Shown: positions 23,437-34,216 of the stretch, piece after piece | Layout: each line of letters starts with the position of its first letter | Numbering within the stretch: position 1 is the first letter of the stretch | Assembly (NCBI GenBank): GCA_916700875.1 | Contig: CAKAKS010000032.1 | Coordinates: 14,418,129-14,482,128 of the forward strand | DNA: 64,000 bases | Direction of reading: 5' to 3' | Origin: Sebastes aleutianus | Taxonomy: Eukaryota > Chordata > Actinopteri > Perciformes > Sebastidae | Notes under the pieces: model-generated | The model's database searches: none | What the model was told of the DNA's origin: nothing | Seen by the model: only the letters and a program-made list of their open reading frames with translations | Made by a program: the position numbers and the translations under genes

Positions 23437-25713
23437 ATGTCTTCCTCATCTTCCACACTGATGAGGAATGATATACTCTGCAGCAAGTCCACCCGCTACA
23501 CAGTATTGGACCTTCATGGAGCAGGAAGCTATGGCAAAGTTGCCAAGTGTGTCAACTTGAAAACTAACAGGTTGGTATTGGGTCAGATCAGTCTCAATAT
23601 TAATGAATGTAATGAAATGTATTTTGTGATTTATATATAAATGACTCACTCCACAAATATATTTCTGATGCACACACAAATATGTCTTGTTTTAAATAAA
23701 TGTAATAGAAATCCACAAATATATGTATTTAAAAGTATTTGCAATTTTCATCAAAAACACATTTGGATGTTGTTACATTTATATACAAACTGTTGAACCT
23801 GCATTTACAAACTGCTTGTCATTTGTGAACTTCACTGCATTTGTGTGTGTTTTTTTTTTTAGCCTCCCCTGACGTGCACCGATCTACAAATGCATTTTTT
23901 TCAAAAGGGAATTATCTGTAGTCAATCAGATGTCTCCTTCCTTTCAGCCAATCACATGAGCGTACCCCCACAGGGGTATGATTTACGTCATGCACAGGGT
24001 GTACGACGATAACTATTTTTGTGTGCAGTGACAAATATTTTTGTGGAGAGAGTCATTTATATATAAATAACAAAATACATTTGTGAATCCTTCTGTGTGC
24101 ATTTGTTAATATTGACACTGATCGGACCCCATAGGTTGGTGGCAATTAAAATCCACAACTGGAGTAAAAATTATGCCAAGGAAGTGGCAATGCTGAAGGC
24201 AGTCAGGGTTCTCGACCCAGAGAAAAAGAACATAGTGAGATTCATAGAAAATTTCACGTTCAAGCGACTCTCCTGCCTGGCCTTCGAGATGTTGGACAAG
24301 AGCCTCTGGGAGCTGATGCAAGAGAGGAACTACATGCCACTGAGGCTTAATGAAATTCGCCCCGTGGTCTACCAGCTACTCGTAGCATTTGAAGCCCTGA
24401 AGAGTATTGGCATTGTTCACGCAGACTTGAAACCTGACAACATAATGCTTGTTAATCACAGGAACAAGCCCTTCAAGGTGAAGCTAATCGACTTTGGTCT
24501 GGCCTGTCCAGTGAGCAAACTGCAGGATGGGGTAACCATACAGATTGAGTCACACAGGGCTCCAGAGGTGACCTTAGGCCTCCCCTTGTCTGAAGCTGTT
24601 GACATGTGGGGAGTGGGATGCGTCATGTCGTTCATGTACTTTGGCGCCAACCTCTTCCGTGGAAAATCTGCATATCGTAGGATGAAAGCTATGGTGCACA
24701 TGCTGGGTCAGCCAGAGGACCACCTGCTGGATGCTGGTAAAAACACCTGGCAGTATTTCAGCAGGGAGGAGGGCTCCAGCGGTCCACGGTGGAGACTAAA
24801 GACGCCACTGGAGTACAAGGACGCAACTGGTGACAAAGCCCGTGTTGCATGGGAATTTTTCGACACAGCCAGGAATTTGGAGGATGCAGTGCAGAATTTC
24901 CCAGAGAAAACGGACGCTCTTGAGTTTGAAGATAGGATGGAATTTTTAAGCCTCCTAAAATCCTGTCTGCATCTGGATGCTGGAAAGAGAGACACACCCA
25001 GGGAAGCCCTACTACACAAATTTGTTACATTGGCTCACCTGGTAGATGAAGACACCAGCTCATACGCAGACCAGGCCTTTGACTACATGAATATGTCCAA
25101 TTTGCAAAGCGTAGAGAAATCTGACCAGACCTCAAACTCAAGTGATGGAATCTCAGGCACTGATAGCTCCAGCGATGAAGAGCCAGACCCCAGGGCTCTC
25201 AAGATTTACTTAAAGAAAGAGCGATGTGAGGATGCAGATGCTGACACTTCCAGCGGTGAAGATGATATTGAGTCTGCCACCAGTGGCTCCTGTTATGGAC
25301 ACTCATCTACGCCAAGTTTCAGCGAGGGAGAAATTCCAGCTGGCTTAAAGAGTGAATCATCCTCTTCTACTGTCAGTGATGAAGATGATATCGAGTCAGA
25401 CTCCAGTGGCTCCTGTGATGGCGACTCATCTCTTACAAGTTTCAGCGAAGGAGAAGAGTCTGTTGCTGCTACCTATGATGACAATACAGACACTGGTTTT
25501 GTGCCAGTTGTCTGTAACACCAATGATGACGGAGCTTCGGCTACCTCAACTGGTGGAGCGGCAGCCTCCATTACTTCAGAAGACGGAGCTGCAGCCGCCA
25601 TTGGACCTGATGATGTCAAGAAAAAGAAAAAAAGGAATGTGTTTCAGAGGACCCGCAAATTCTTCAGTAGGGTGGAGGCAAGAGTTCGGTCCATCTTTAA
25701 ATGTCACAACTAG
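23437..25713 (+). CDS. HIPK-like serine/threonine protein kinase
   Basis: Two exons, 23437-23570 and 24135-25713, give 570 residues. The start is ATG at 23437 (MSSSSSTLMRN), the first in-frame ATG before the kinase fold. Kinase domain about 21-342: loop GAGSYGKV (28-35), VAIK lysine 50, HADLKPDN with aspartate 142, DFG 164-166, RAPE 186-189, and EAVDMWGVGC. HADLKP plus the LGLPLSEAVDMW segment place it in the DYRK/HIPK group, closest to homeodomain-interacting protein kinases. The activation-loop tyrosines before RAPE in HIPKs (SRYYRAPE) are replaced by IESHRAPE, so normal tyrosine autophosphorylation is unlikely. The tail (343-570) is acidic and serine-rich with two repeats of DDIES..SGSC.G.SS..SFSEGE, then a basic end (KKKKKRNVFQRTRKFFSR). 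The homeobox-interaction and PEST regions of true HIPKs are absent. The intron is a transposon (separate entry). AATAAA lies at 25735. Confidence 0.88.
23571..24134 (+). other. Transposon-derived intron of the HIPK-like gene
   Basis: The 564-bp intron equals the 556-bp miniature element (23577-24132) plus one 8-bp target duplication. Splicing at AG|GTTGGT on both sides joins ACT AAC AG to G TTG GTG GCA ATT AAA, coding TNRLVAIK across the ATP-lysine strand. The donor (GTTGGT) and the acceptor (ccccatag) are weak by consensus. Splicing is inferred from frame restoration, not shown. Confidence 0.75.
23577..24132. mobile_element. MITE with long inverted repeats and 8-bp target duplication
   Basis: The left end reads ATTGGGTCAGATCAGT then CTCAATATTAA. 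The right end, reverse-complemented, reads ATGGGGTCCGATCAGT then GTCAATATTAA. A second inverted block contains TTATATATAAATGACTC on both sides (23631 onward; to 24066). The flanking 8-mers AGGTTGGT (23569-23576 and 24133-24140) are identical. An 8-bp duplication fits hAT or P-type transposases; the terminal bases are not classic hAT, so the superfamily is open. Confidence 0.85.
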
Positions 25714-25734
25714 TTAAGTTGACGTGACAGCAAA

Positions 25735-25740
25735 AATAAA
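25735..25740 (+). terminator. Polyadenylation signal of the HIPK-like gene
   Basis: AATAAA 22 bases after the stop codon, the nearest candidate for 3'-end formation. Confidence 0.5.
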
Positions 25741-27748
25741 ATGTCAGCATAAAAATGTAAATGTATGATTCCGAATGTTTATTGATAATTTAGGGGAAAA
25801 TAAGAATGCTTGCAAAGTCATTTATGGAGTATGTACAGTAACTACACATGTTTAAGTTGTAATGTGACCACATAGCAACACTCACTCAGCATCATTACTT
25901 TCTCCATGGGAAAATAATCTTAAACCTGATGGTAGAGTTTTATTAGGGCTATTAAAAACAACAAGATGTCCTAAGAAGCTCAGCTGGATCATATTCAGCA
26001 AATATTTGGGAGCTCTTAAGAGGTGCAAAGCCATTTGTCTTTTTATAGATATGAAACAATATCTAAAAGTCAGGCCTTGATGAACAAGATTTGATTCATC
26101 TGCATTCTGTTTAGAAGATTTTTCTTATGAATTTACTGAGCAATATAAAAGTTTGAGAAAGCAACTATTTTTAACTGTGTTGATCCTAAAATATTTACCA
26201 GCTACGCTTATAAGGCTATTAGAGATACATGTTGATGATGCCTGTCAAACTGCATGATGTGTTGGTAAAGAAAAAAATTACAATAAAGTTGTTGATTTAT
26301 TGAGGTATTCCACACAACGCAAGAAGGTACTGGAAGCAAAAGATAGCAAATGAAAAAGGATCAAAACTTTTGCACATTTGGGTGTTTGAAATAAAGACAA
26401 ACATTGTGGATGTTTTAAGTTGATAAAGACCAAATACCAAATGTTAATAATGAAGGTAAAGCAAATTTGAAACCTCCACACTTTTTGTGTAAGGAAATTA
26501 ATTATTGCAACTATGCTAATTTCAAAAGGTCCTCTGAATTAAAAAGCAAAATACTTTGCTCGTCTCTGCCATAGAAATAAAATGGGAGTAAAAGGGTCAT
26601 TCAACTGTTTGCTGTGGTAATTTGACTAGTACAAAAGAAAGTGGCGATTGTTGTTAGTTGTTATGGTGACAACAGAACACAAGTCAGCGGAGCCGTAAAG
26701 CTTTTGCTCCAGCCTCGGTCTGGGTCTCATTCACATGAACGGAGGAAGGAAAATAACTCTTTATTCAGCTATTAGTGCATTTTACAACTTTTAGGACCTA
26801 ATGATTTAAATAAGGGTTCATACTGGGAAGTTGATTTACCTAAAAACAAAAAAGATCTGCTGAGTTACAGACGTCTCTTTCCTAATGTAAGTCTATGGGG
26901 AAAAGTCTTTTTGGGCCAAATGGCATCACATGATGGACACAAAAGGTGTAGTACGGCCGCTAAAGAAAATTTGCTTCACAGCCCGGTGCTCTTCCTGGAG
27001 GCTTGGAACGAACGCAGCTCCCGGAAGCCAGTTTCCACCAAAATTGCGTTCCCATAGAACTAAACTGCATAACCAAAATACGTTTTGAGGTTAAATATAT
27101 TTTCTCCTGGATTACGGTCGCATTGACGTGATTAACACTGTAAACTGAAACAACAGAAACAAATGTGCAACAAAACTACTGGGTTAAGTTTGGTAAAAAA
27201 AAACATCAGGTTTGGCTAAAAATGACTACATTTCACACGGGACATGAACAGTGGTCTCAAGGGGGAAAGTCTGGTGTTTGTTGCTTACTAGCTTGCTAAT
27301 TTCACCATGCTTTAACGCCTCACTCGTTACAGAAAACGAGCCGAACAAAGTTGTCACTCATGTTGCAATAGCAATGTGCTTCTCTTTGCTGTGTGGATGA
27401 AAAATTAAGTTGTTAATTTGACTCATTTACTCTGGCTCTCTGTGCTTTGTAACGTTACTACTCCACTGCTCGTTTAGTCGTTACTGCAAAACCTCACCTC
27501 ATTGAGTCCGTGACTTGCTACAAGTCGGTTTAGTTTATACAGAAGTCAGCCCGCTATGGCAACGGTACGCATAAAAATTGCCGCCGCTCTCACCATCCTG
27601 CTACGTTGATTTGAATGGGAATGCCCGTTCTACTCCTAATCCTTATTCTATGGTCTCCGCCCTCCAGAGCAACAACTTCACTTCCTTTTATCCGTCACGG
27701 GCAGACACATGTCTTGGGGTATGGGGTATAACACATGCACATGATGCT
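25741..27748. other. Intergenic DNA between kinase gene and lectin array
   Basis: No gene recognised on either strand. 26640-27730 is richer in G+C and contains phrases such as taagtctatggggaaaa that look like dispersed repeats, but I found no element ends. An AT-rich tract follows into the first array unit. Confidence 0.5.
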
Positions 27749-28346
27749 GAGGCTGTTGTTAACATAATATTTCCTATTCCTTAGTGTATATGTAGAATAA
27801 ATTAAAATAATATAAATATATAATCATGCTTAAACCTTAAATAATATTGTAAGTTGTTTCTACATTATTATTATTTTGTTTGAGTAAGTTAAGTTTGATT
27901 ATTTTTTTGTTTTTTTTACTCAAACTTTTTCCTTTTCAGCACAATTTAATCCTTTAGAAACACTCAAATATTTCTCAATTTCTCTAGTTCTACAAACAGT
28001 CAACACATTTTCAGTTAAGATATAACGAAATTGTTTATATCTCCATGGAATATTCAAGGTCTCAGCTCCTCTGCATTTGGTTTGAAGAGCAGATGTTCTT
28101 AATTTATAAAAGGGATTAGTGACAGTGATATAAATCTGCAGGAGACCTTGTTCCCCTCAGGATGAATTGTAATAACTTTCATGATCCCCTGAGTTTTCAT
28201 CTATGATGATGCAACACATCCATCCCTTGTGCTCTCCATGCAACACTTAGATCTCTTAAGAAACATCTGCAATGCGCTGACCATCACCGATAAACAATCA
28301 CTTAGGGCGGTACACACATTCAGACAAACTCCTCCTCGTTCACTGA

Positions 28347-28353
28347 TATAAAA
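28347..28353 (+). promoter_or_regulatory. TATA box of lectin A
   Basis: TATAAAA 49 bases before the start codon, within a block conserved in all array copies (cactgatataaaagcaggag). Copies C and D have the same box at 34168-34174 and 37128-37134; copy B has TGTAAAA. Confidence 0.7.
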
Positions 28354-28395
28354 GCAGGAGGCGAACAGATCAGTAGGAACAGCTGCAGCACAGCA

Positions 28396-30403
28396 ATGGA
28401 GAATCCACAAAGAAGCACAGATGATGGGCAGAAAAGATCATTTACACGGAAGTTTTCTCAAGTTTTCTTCAACACTGGTGGACATTTTCGCTACAAAATG
28501 TTTGGACAAGGTACGACTTTAAAATCTCCCACAGTGTCTGACACATTTCTTACTTCCTCTCCACTTTTCCCTCACTGTTTTCTTTTTTCACTCTTTCTCT
28601 CAGCAAATGAACCTGGTTTAATGTTGTCATCATTAAAATGTTATTGAATATCATTAGGCCAAGCCTTATTACCAAGACTAACTGATTGTAGCTTTAAAGT
28701 CATATTTATCACAGTCATCATCTATCATACTCTTTACTTCTATACAATCTCTCTGATTTATAACATTCACAGGTGGAGATGGATGTAACCGACTGGTTTT
28801 ACTCTGCTTGGGTCTTCTCAATGTTGTTCTGCTGATATTTGCGGTTGTTATTGGGATTAACTGTGAGTATGAAAAAGTTCCTCCTTCTGTGGAGCTTCAC
28901 TTTTATTACATAGCTGTATAGACACTTTTTCACACAAAAAAAAGTTTGCAATGTCTTATGCATATATTTCAATGTGCTTTACAAAATGTTTTAAGGTACC
29001 TTCAATGCAGAACAAGATAATTATATGGAAGTATTTGTTAAATTTGTCATGTGTGTACATATTCTGTATTATTTTTATGATCTTTAATGACTTACAAATT
29101 ATATCTCTTTATTAGCTTGTAAATCCAGTTTTGCAATCAAAATCAATGCAGTCTTTTAAATTAAAACTTTCAAATACATTTTTCTCCTAATAAAAAGATA
29201 AATTTTCACATACATCTTAACAAAAAATTACAAAAACAAACTACACTTTTTACTTCTGTTTTATAAAAAGTTATGAATTACAAAATACAACTTATTTGTC
29301 CGCTACAGTACAAATATGTCTTTGACTGCATTACTGCACACTGTTTTGACACAGATCTCGCTCTCTTTGTGACAATGTGTTTTCACCTCTTCAGGTGCCA
29401 AAGTCGCTGAGGGTTCCCTCCAGGTTTCACACTCAGCTGCAACACAGCTCATCAATGATCTCAACAATCTCCGCAGCAACTACAGCGAATTGATCAAAGC
29501 CGAAGTGGAGGCCAAGAACGCGTTAGAGAGAGCGCTCAAAAACCATGCACAAATAAAAGTGCAAATTGAGAAGCAGAAGACCATCAATGACAATTATCAC
29601 AGACAGTTTGAGGCACTGCAAACAGAGAAGATAAGTCTGCAGTCCAACGGATCGGCTTTGGGTGAGACAGAGTTGTATTGCAGTTTATAAATACAGTTTT
29701 AATTTCACCTGTTAACCTAAAGTAACTATAAATCTTATGTTTCTCCCAGAGGGAAGCTGTGGTATATGCCTCTCCGGATGGATTCATTTCAACTCATCCT
29801 GCTATTTCTTTTCTTCCACTGAGTCCTCTAATACGCGAAAGAACTGGCACGATAGCAGAGCAGACTGTATCAGACGTGGAGCCGACCTGGTTGTGATCGA
29901 TAACCAGGAGGAGCAGGTGGGTTGAAAACACACGAGAAAGATTGTAAAGAATATTTCAATAATAATGTTGAAATAAATATTTATACATTTGAATTTTACA
30001 GAGCTCTTTAAAAATAAAAATGTCTTTGTGTGCTTACACAGAAATTTGTGAGTCTCACCATTGAACCAATGGAAGACGGCTATGCGTGGGAGGGATACTG
30101 GATTGGTCTCACTGACACAGAGATAGAGGGGCAATGGGTCTGGATTAATAATGTCACCGAGGTGGAACAAAAGTGAGAGCTGCAGTATTATACTCTTAAT
30201 GTTGTAGTAATTATGGATTATTATTAATTACATTTTTTAATTGTTTGATTTTTCAAAGGTACTGGAGAGATGGAGAACCAAACGACCGTGGATACCAGGG
30301 AGAAGACTGTGGTGTTACAGTTTATAACTCCGATAATCCCTGGCAGACCCGTATTGACGCCGGTTGCTACCGGCACAAAAAGCATTGGATATGTGAAATG
30401 TAG
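28396..30403 (+). CDS. C-type lectin receptor, array copy A
   Basis: Exons 28396-28510, 28773-28862, 29395-29661, 29750-29916, 30042-30172, 30259-30403; 304 residues. Cytoplasmic tail 1-38 with a tyrosine-based sorting-type motif YKMF; membrane anchor about 43-66 (LVLLCLGLLNVVLLIFAVVI); neck about 69-157 rich in heptad-like Leu/Ile and charged residues (EAKNALERALKNHAQIKVQI); long-form lectin domain about 158-304 with GSCGIC, NSSCYF, YWIGLTD, WVWINNVT, GEPND, GEDC and HWICEM. EPN at 263-265 predicts mannose/GlcNAc-type specificity. NPWQTRIDAGC replaces a classic WND site. Probably a surface or endocytic pattern-recognition receptor; the ligand is unknown. Confidence 0.92.
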
Positions 30404-31272
30404 GGTTGTAACAGTATGAGAATCTTACGGTACGATAACCGTCTGTTATGGAAATTGTGGTATTAAAGGTTCACGTGCATGTAATTTGTATGAAATTTAA
30501 TATGAAATGTTACCTTTTGAAATATATTTATAACATTGCTGAGCATGAGAAAAGCAGGAATTATATGACCCTGGGTTATCAGTTGACTTGTGTGTTAGAT
30601 ATCACCAGAGGAGCAGAAGTCTGCACGCTGCCCTCTCTCACTTCACAATTCTCATCCCATCATAAAACAACAGCACTTACACACTAAGAGCTTGTTGTTA
30701 ACATAATATTTCCTATTCCTTAGTGTATATGTAGAATAAATTAAAATAATATAAATATAGAATTTAAACCTTAAATAATATTGTAAGTTGTTTCTACATT
30801 ATTATTATTTTATTTGAGTAAGTTAAGTTTGATTTTTTTTTTTACCCAAACTTTTTCCTTTTCAGCACAATTTAATCCTTTAGAAACACTCAAATATTTC
30901 TCAATTTCTCTAGTTCTACAAACAGTCAACACATTTTCATTTAAGATATAATGAAATTGTTTATATCTCCATGGAACATTCAGGGTCTCAGCTCCTCTGC
31001 ATTTGGTTTGAAGAGCAGATGTTCTTAATTTATAAAAGGGATTAGTGACAGTGATATAAATCTGCAGGAGACCTTGTTCCCCTCAGGATGAATTGTAATA
31101 ACTTTCATGATCCCCTGAGTTTTCATCTATGATGATGCAACACATCCATCCCTTGTGCTCTCCATGCAACACTTAGATCTCTTAAGAAACATCTGCAATG
31201 CGCTGACCATCACCGATGAACAATAATTTAGGGCGGTACTCACATTCAGACAAACTCCTCCTCGTTCACTGA

Positions 31273-31279
31273 TGTAAAA
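31273..31279 (+). promoter_or_regulatory. Altered TATA box of lectin B
   Basis: TGTAAAA at the place where copies A, C and D have TATAAAA, in an otherwise identical promoter block. Confidence 0.65.
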
Positions 31280-31321
31280 GCAGGAGGCGAACAGATCAGT
31301 AGGAACAGCTGCAGCACAGCA

Positions 31322-33329
31322 ATGGAGAATCCACAAAGAAGCACAGATGATGGGCAGAAAAGATCATTTACACGGAAGTTTTCTCAAGTTTTCTTCAACA
31401 CTGGTGGACATTTTCGCTACAAAATGTTTGGACAAGGTACGACTTTAAAATCTCCCACAGTGTCTGACACATTTCTTACTTCCTCTCCACTTTTCCCTCA
31501 CTGTTTTCTTTTTTCACTCTTTCTCTCAGCAAATGAACCTGGTTTAATGTTGTCATCATTAAAATGTTATTGAATATCATTAGGCCAAGCCTTATTACCA
31601 AGACTAACTGATTGTAGCTTTAAAGTCATATTTATCACAGTCATCATCTATCATACTCTTTACTTCTATACAATCTCTCTGATTTATAACATTCACAGGT
31701 GGAGATGGATGTAACCGACTGGTTTTACTCTGCTTGGGTCTTCTCAATGTTGTTCTGCTGATATTTGCGGTTGTTATTGGGATTAACTGTGAGTATGAAA
31801 AAGTTCCTCCTTCTGTGGAGCTTCACTTTTATTACATAGCTGTATAGACACTTTTTCACACAAAAAAAAGTTTGCAATGTCTTATGCATATATTTCAATG
31901 TGCTTTACAAAATGTTTTAAGGTACCTTCAATGCAGAACAAGATAATTATATGGAAGTATTTGTTAAATTTGTCATGTGTGTACATATTCTGTATTATTT
32001 TTATGATCTTTAATGACTTACAAATTATATCTCTTTATTAGCTTGTAAATCCAGTTTTGCAATCAAAATCAATGGAGTCTTTTAAATTTAAACTTTCAAA
32101 TACATTTTTCTCCTAATAAAAAGATACATTTTCACATACATCTTAACAAAAAATTACAAAAACAAACTACACTTTTTACTTCTGTTTTATAAAAAGTTAT
32201 GAATTACAAAATACAACTTATTTGTCCGCTATAGTACAAATATGTCTTTGACTGCATTACTGCACACTGTTTTGACACAGATCTCGCTCTCTTTGTGACA
32301 ATGTGTTTTCACCTCTTCAGGTGCCAAAGTCACTGAGGGTTCCCTCCAGGCTTCACACTCAGCTGCAACACAGCTCATCAATGATCTCAACTATCTCCGC
32401 AGCAACTACAGCGATGTGATCAAAGCCGAAGAGGAGGCCAAGAACGCGTTAGAGAGAGCGCTCAAAAACCATGCACAAATAAAAGTGCAAATTGAGAAGC
32501 AGAAGACCATCAATGACAATTATCACAGACAGTTTGAGGCACTGCGAACAGAGCAGATAAGTCTGCAGTCCAACATATCGGCTTTGGGTGAGACAGAGTT
32601 GTATTGCAGTTTATAAATACAGTTTTAATTTCACCTGTTAACCTAAAGTGACTATAAATCTTATGTTTCTCCCAGAGGGAAGCTGTGGTATATGCCTCTC
32701 CGGATGGACTCATCTCAACTCATCCTGCTATTTCTTTTCTTCCACTGAGTCCTCTAATACGCGAAAGAACTGGCACGATAGCAGAGCAGACTGTATCAGA
32801 CGTGGAGCCGACCTGGTTGTGATCGATAACCAGGAGGAGCAGGTGGGTTGAAAACACACGAGAAAGATTGTAAAGAATATTTCAATAATAATGTTGAAAT
32901 AAATATTTATACATTTGAATTTTACAGAGCTCTTTAAAAATAAAAATGTCTTTGTGTGCTTACACAGAAATTTGTGAGTCTCACCATTGAACCAATGGAA
33001 GACGGCTATGCGTGGGAGGGATACTGGATTGGTCTCACTGACACAGAGATAGAGGGGCAATGGGTCTGGATTAATAATGTCACCGAGGTGGAACAAAAGT
33101 GAGAGCTGCAGTATTATACTCTTAATGTTGTAGTAATTATGGATTATTATTAATTACATTTTTTAATTGTTTGATTTTTCAAAGGTACTGGATGGATGGA
33201 GAACCAAACGACCGTGGATACCGGGGAGAAGACTGTGGTGTTACAGTTTATAACTCCGATAATCCCTGGCAGACCCGTATTGACGCCGGTTGCTACCGGC
33301 ACAAAAAGCATTGGATATGTGAAATGTAG
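31322..33329 (+). CDS. C-type lectin receptor, array copy B
   Basis: Exons 31322-31436, 31699-31788, 32321-32587, 32676-32842, 32968-33098, 33185-33329; 304 residues, same phases and domains as copy A. The tail and membrane anchor are identical to A, including YKMF. Differences from A lie mainly in the neck (NYLRSNYSDVIKAEEEAKNA against NNLRSNYSELIKAEVEAKNA), in CLSGWTHLNSSCYF, and at YWMDGEPNDRGYRGEDC. EPN is present. Its TATA box carries a substitution, so the expression level may differ from the siblings. Confidence 0.92.
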
Positions 33330-34167
33330 GGTTGTAACAGTATGAGAATCTTACGGTACGATAACCGTCTGTTATGGAAATTGTGGTATTAAAGGTTCAC
33401 GTGCATGTAATTTGTATGAAATTTAATATGAAATGTTACCTTTTGAAATATATTTATAACATTGCTGAGCATGAGAAAAGCAGGAATTATATGACCCTGG
33501 GTTATCAGTTGACTTGTGTGTTAGATATCACCAGAGGAGCAGAAGTCTGCACGCTGCCCTCTCTCACTTCACAATTCTCATCCCATCATAAAACAACAGC
33601 ACTTACACACTAAGAGCTTGTTGTTAACATAATATTTCCTATTCCTTAGTGTATATGTAGAATACATTAAAATAATATAAATATATAATCATGTTTAAAC
33701 CTTAAATAATATTGTAAGTTGTTTCTACATTATTATTATTTTGTTTGAGTAAGTTAAGTTTGATTGCTTTTTTTTTTTTTACTCAAACTTTTTCCTTTTC
33801 AGCACAATTTAATCCTTTAGAAACACTCAACTATTTCTCAATTTCTCTAGTTCTACAAACAGTCAACACATTTTCAGTTAAGGTATAATGAAATTGTTTA
33901 TATCTCCATGGAACATTCAAGGTCTCAGCTCCTCTGCATTTGGTTTGAAGAGCAGATGTTCTTAATTTATAAAAGGGATTAGTGACAGTGATATAAATCT
34001 GCAGGAGACCTTGTTCCCCTCAGGATGAATTGTAACACATCCATCCCTTGTGCTCTCCATGCAACACTTAGTTTTCTTAAGAAACATCTGCAATGCGCTG
34101 ACCATCACCGATGAACAATAATTTAGGGCGGTACTCACATTCAGACAAACTCCTCCTCGTTCACTGA

Positions 34168-34174
34168 TATAAAA
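34168..34174 (+). promoter_or_regulatory. TATA box of lectin C
   Basis: TATAAAA 49 bases before the start codon. The flank just upstream lacks a block of about 45 bases present in A, B and D (taataactttcatgatcccc and following). Confidence 0.65.
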
Positions 34175-34216
34175 GCAGGAGGCGAACAGATCAGTAGGAA
34201 CAGCTGCAGCACAGCA

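Noticed and set aside
28201..28410. Minus-strand frame repeated at 31127, 33962 and 36982
   Set aside because: It repeats only because the lectin promoter itself is tandemly duplicated; it covers the TATA box and the start codon region and has no family match.
29802..30170. Minus-strand 122-residue frame repeated in each array unit
   Set aside because: Antisense to lectin exons 4-5 and intron 4; its recurrence reflects the tandem duplication.
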